Below are positions 13,434-15,333 of a stretch of 15,333 nt of DNA, piece after piece. Source of the DNA: an uncultured Coriobacteriaceae bacterium (lineage in GTDB: Bacteria; Actinomycetota; Coriobacteriia; Coriobacteriales; Atopobiaceae); contig UQSV01000042.1 of NCBI GenBank assembly GCA_900543875.1, positions 1-15,333 on the forward strand, written 5' to 3'. Position 1 is the stretch's first letter, and every line of letters begins with the position of its first letter. The notes under the pieces are model-generated. The model saw only the letters and a program-made list of their open reading frames with translations, searched no databases and was not told the origin of the DNA. Both the position numbers and the translations under genes were made by a program.

Positions 13434-13940
13434 TTACTCGGAGACGAGCGCGTGCTCCACCTCGGCGATGTACATGGTGTGGTAGTCCTTCTCGGGGTAG
13501 CAGCAGCCGTCGATGGAGGCGTCAAGGAAGTTCTCGGGCTTGATGTCGTCCGCATAGAGCTTGCGGCACACGAGCACGAGACTCGCCTGCTCGAAGGCCA
13601 CCGAACCGTCGAGGTAGGCCGGCGTGAAGCCCACGTGGGTGGCCTTGTACGAGTCGCGGCCGCTGTGCGTGCCCAGGTAGCTCAGCGCCTCCTTGTGCTT
13701 GGGCGCATAGAACGAGAGCGTGAAGCGGTCGTTGGCGTCGACGAACTCCTTGGTGTAGCGCTGCGGTCGCACGTAGACGGTCACGACGTCCTTGCCCCAC
13801 AGCACGCCCATGCCGCCCCAGCTCACCGTCATGGTGTTGTAGCCGCTCGTGGTACCGGCGGTAAGCAGCGCCCACTCGTCGCCGATCTTCGCAAACGGGC
13901 TGAACTCGAGGCTCTTGAGATCGACTTCCCTAAAGGACAT
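13434..13940 (-). CDS. Flavin reductase-like domain protein
   Basis: A 168-residue protein of the flavin reductase/DIM6-NTAB split-barrel family, which binds FMN. GYNTMTVSWGGMGVLWGKDVVTVYVRPQRYTKEF (33-66) is the family core: NTMT-WGG contacts flavin phosphate and VRPxRYT follows. DRFTLSFY (71-78) and LGTHSGRDSYK (89-99) are also usual. The frame runs further upstream, but the ATG at 13940 has GAGGAG before it. It may reduce free flavin or be a flavoredoxin-like electron carrier; the partner is not visible. It ends 63 nt before the small membrane protein gene and may share its transcript. Confidence 0.88.
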   Translation of the reverse strand: MSFREVDLKSLEFSPFAKIGDEWALLTAGTTSGYNTMTVSWGGMGVLWGKDVVTVYVRPQRYTKEFVDANDRFTLSFYAPKHKEALSYLGTHSGRDSYKATHVGFTPAYLDGSVAFEQASLVLVCRKLYADDIKPENFLDASIDGCCYPEKDYHTMYIAEVEHALVSE

Positions 13941-13990
13941 GCGCGTCTCCTCTCGCGATTTTGCTCGTGAGGAGACTATACGCCCCATGC

Positions 13991-14065
13991 GGACCATTGG
14001 GGACGGGTTAGTTTGGCACCCCGGCAACGAGCAGGCGGACCAAACGAACCCGTCCCCTTTGGTCC
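13991..14065. repeat. 26-bp inverted repeat pair directly behind degV-family gene (repeat copy D)
   Basis: Arms at 13991-14016 and 14040-14065 match in 23 of 26 positions as an inverted repeat, with a 23-nt spacer. Key parts are GGACCA at the outer end, GGGGACGGGTT in the middle and GTTTGG at the inner end. It begins one base after the DegV stop codon and ends 51 nt before the flavin reductase start. No T-run is present on either side. It shares CCCGTCCCCTTTGG with copy C. Confidence 0.75.
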
Positions 14066-14066
14066 T

Positions 14067-14930
14067 CTACCGCTTGAAGAAGGCCAGGGCGATGGCGCCG
14101 GGACCCACGTGCGTGCCGATCGTGGCTCCTACGGTGTGGACGGGCAGGTTGTCAAGCTCCACGTGACCCTCCCAGATGTGGCGGCTGTCCTCGACGTACT
14201 TGCGCAGCAGCGCGTCATCGAGGCCCGCGTAGGCGAGCTCGATGGGCATGGAGAAGTCGATGCCGCCAGCGGCCTCGACCTGCTGCGTGAGTAGGTTGCG
14301 TCCGTTCTTGGAGCCGCGGGCCTTGCCAAGAAGCTCCACGACGCCGTCGGTGATCGTGATGACGGGCTTGATGGAGAGCAGCTTGCCGAGCGCGGCGGCA
14401 GATGCCGGGATGCGCCCGCCACGGCGGAGGAACTCGAGCGTGTCGAGAAGGCCCACCACATGGATGTCCTCGCGGGCCTGCTCGAGCGCGCGCGCGATGT
14501 CGGCGGCACCGAGGCCCTCGCCCACGAGGCGCAGCGCGTAGTCCACGAGGATGCGCTCGCCCACCGTGACGCTCTTGCTGTCCACGACGTAGACGCCCTC
14601 GTCGAAATTGGCGGCCGCCGTGAGCGCACTGCCGTTCGTGCCCGACAACTTGGACGACAGCGTGATGACCACGACCTCCTCGCCGGCGTTGCGCGCCTCG
14701 GAGATGGCCTCCTCGAAGGCATAGGGGTTGACCTGGCCCGTCATGGGCAGGTCGTCGCCCTCGACGAGCAGCTCGTAGAAGCGGCGGTGGTTGAGGTTGA
14801 CGCCGTCGAGGTAGGTGGTTTCGCCGAAGGTGACCGAGAGCGGCAGCACCGTAAGGCGCGGGTTGCCTAGGGCCGCGATGTCTTCCTGGGTGAGGTCCGA
14901 GGCGGAGTCGGTGATGATGCGTACGGGCAT
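14067..14930 (-). CDS. DegV family fatty-acid-binding protein (FakB-like)
   Basis: A 287-residue cytoplasmic protein of the DegV/EDD fold. The family binds a fatty acid and, as FakB, presents it to the FakA kinase. IITDSASDL (5-13) is the diagnostic start. VLPLSVTFGETTYLDG (28-43), MTGQVNPYAFEEA (63-75, normally T-SQP), LSSKLSGTNGSA (91-102), VYVVDSKSVTVGE (113-125), LEFLRRGGRI and the C-terminal IGTHVGPGAIALAFFKR match the family throughout. The frame is open well upstream, but the ATG at 14930 has AAAGGA before it and fits the family start. FakA is not in view. A MarR-type regulator gene lies 100 nt upstream on the same strand, with an operator-like palindrome between them. Confidence 0.93.
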   Translation of the reverse strand: MPVRIITDSASDLTQEDIAALGNPRLTVLPLSVTFGETTYLDGVNLNHRRFYELLVEGDDLPMTGQVNPYAFEEAISEARNAGEEVVVITLSSKLSGTNGSALTAAANFDEGVYVVDSKSVTVGERILVDYALRLVGEGLGAADIARALEQAREDIHVVGLLDTLEFLRRGGRIPASAAALGKLLSIKPVITITDGVVELLGKARGSKNGRNLLTQQVEAAGGIDFSMPIELAYAGLDDALLRKYVEDSRHIWEGHVELDNLPVHTVGATIGTHVGPGAIALAFFKR

Positions 14931-14959
14931 GATTGGTCCTTTCGATAGCGAACAGGGTT

Positions 14960-14978
14960 GCGCCACAATATGTGACGC
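14960..14978. promoter_or_regulatory. Operator-like palindrome between marR-type and degV-type genes
   Basis: GCGCCACAATATGTGACGC is a 19-bp imperfect palindrome with GCG-y-CACA arms matching in 14 of 19 positions about its centre. It lies about 30 nt upstream of the DegV-family start codon. Size and symmetry suit a MarR-type dimer, and such a regulator is encoded next door, so it is a natural candidate target site. Confidence 0.4.
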
Positions 14979-15030
14979 ATGGGATAAGCTGCGGTTTATT
15001 AGATGAGCTGACGGCTGCAAGCGCCGTATC

Positions 15031-15333
15031 CTAGCGACCGATAGCGCGCAGGCAGTCGAGCACGCTCGCGAGCGAGGCGTAGAGGCGCGTGCGCTGGTCG
15101 TCATCGAGCGCAGAGTCGACCCGGGCCATGACGCGCGAGACGGCCTCGTCGACCTCGGCCATGGTCTTGCGGCCGGCGGACGTGAGGCTCACGGGCGCGC
15201 GGTAGAGGCGGGCGTCGCCTGGCGCGGAGGCCACGGCAACGAGGCCGCCCCGCTCGAGCTGTGCCAACGAACGCGAGACGGCCGCGCGCGTGACACCGGC
15301 GCGGCGCGACAGCTCGGCCGCCGTCATGCCGCC
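15031..15333 (-). CDS. MarR-family transcriptional regulator, C-terminal part
   Basis: About 100 residues of the protein are visible; the N-terminus lies beyond the right edge and the frame is open to the last base. The visible part has a winged helix: MTAAELSRRAGVTRAAVSRSLAQLERGGLV is the recognition helix region, GDARLYRAPVSLTSAGRKTM is the beta wing, and DEAVSRVMARVDSALDDDQRTRLYASLASVLDCLR is the C-terminal dimerisation helix. This layout is typical of MarR proteins, which bind palindromes and are often released by small aromatic or lipid-like ligands. The neighbour downstream is the DegV-family gene. Confidence 0.85.
   Translation of the reverse strand, partial: GGMTAAELSRRAGVTRAAVSRSLAQLERGGLVAVASAPGDARLYRAPVSLTSAGRKTMAEVDEAVSRVMARVDSALDDDQRTRLYASLASVLDCLRAIGR

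Overview
The window looks like chromosomal DNA of a GC-rich actinobacterium, most likely a host-associated fermentative member of the Coriobacteriia (Olsenella/Collinsella/Atopobium-like). This is inferred from the GC-rich composition, from gene content (acetate kinase, LuxS, a GluBCD/GlnQ-like amino acid importer, a LacX-type aldose epimerase) and from a LOG-family protein with a typical actinobacterial N-terminal extension. I could not run a taxonomic search. There are 19 protein-coding genes, two of them cut by the window edges. All but one are on the minus strand. I see no rRNA, tRNA, CRISPR array, transposase or integrase.

Read along the minus strand from right to left, the layout is as follows. 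A partial MarR-type regulator and a DegV fatty-acid-binding protein (about 14.07-15.33 kb) are separated by a 100-bp spacer that holds a 19-bp operator-like palindrome. Then come a flavin reductase-like protein, a small two-helix membrane protein and the fluoride exporter CrcB (12.7-13.9 kb). A COG0523/CobW metallochaperone GTPase and a LOG-family nucleotide phosphoribohydrolase follow (10.7-12.6 kb). Next are luxS and a family 6 UDG-type DNA-deoxyinosine glycosylase, 12 nt apart (9.6-10.6 kb), and then acetate kinase with a clear intrinsic terminator (8.2-9.5 kb).

The largest functional unit is a five-gene operon at 3.8-7.9 kb. It encodes a Tat-type lipoprotein binding protein, two polar amino acid permeases joined by an ATGA overlap, an ATPase and, 3 nt further on, a class-I-glutamine-amidotransferase-like gamma-glutamyl hydrolase. 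The combination suggests uptake of glutamate/glutamine or a gamma-glutamyl compound followed by cytoplasmic hydrolysis. A strong hairpin after the binding-protein gene would be expected to reduce expression of the genes behind it. The left end carries class I mannose-6-phosphate isomerase (minus), a convergent aldose 1-epimerase (plus, the only plus-strand gene), a shared bidirectional terminator, and the binding protein and first part of the permease of a NitT/TauT-type ABC importer.

No gene cassette is plainly a new system. The unexplained structure is in the spacers: a 120-bp AT-richer nested palindrome (3648-3767) with perfect 14-bp ends, a degenerate tandem array of GCCAAACGG units (8059-8165), and a family of imperfect palindromes built on AAAGGG/CGTCCC cores that sit directly behind stop codons at four places.
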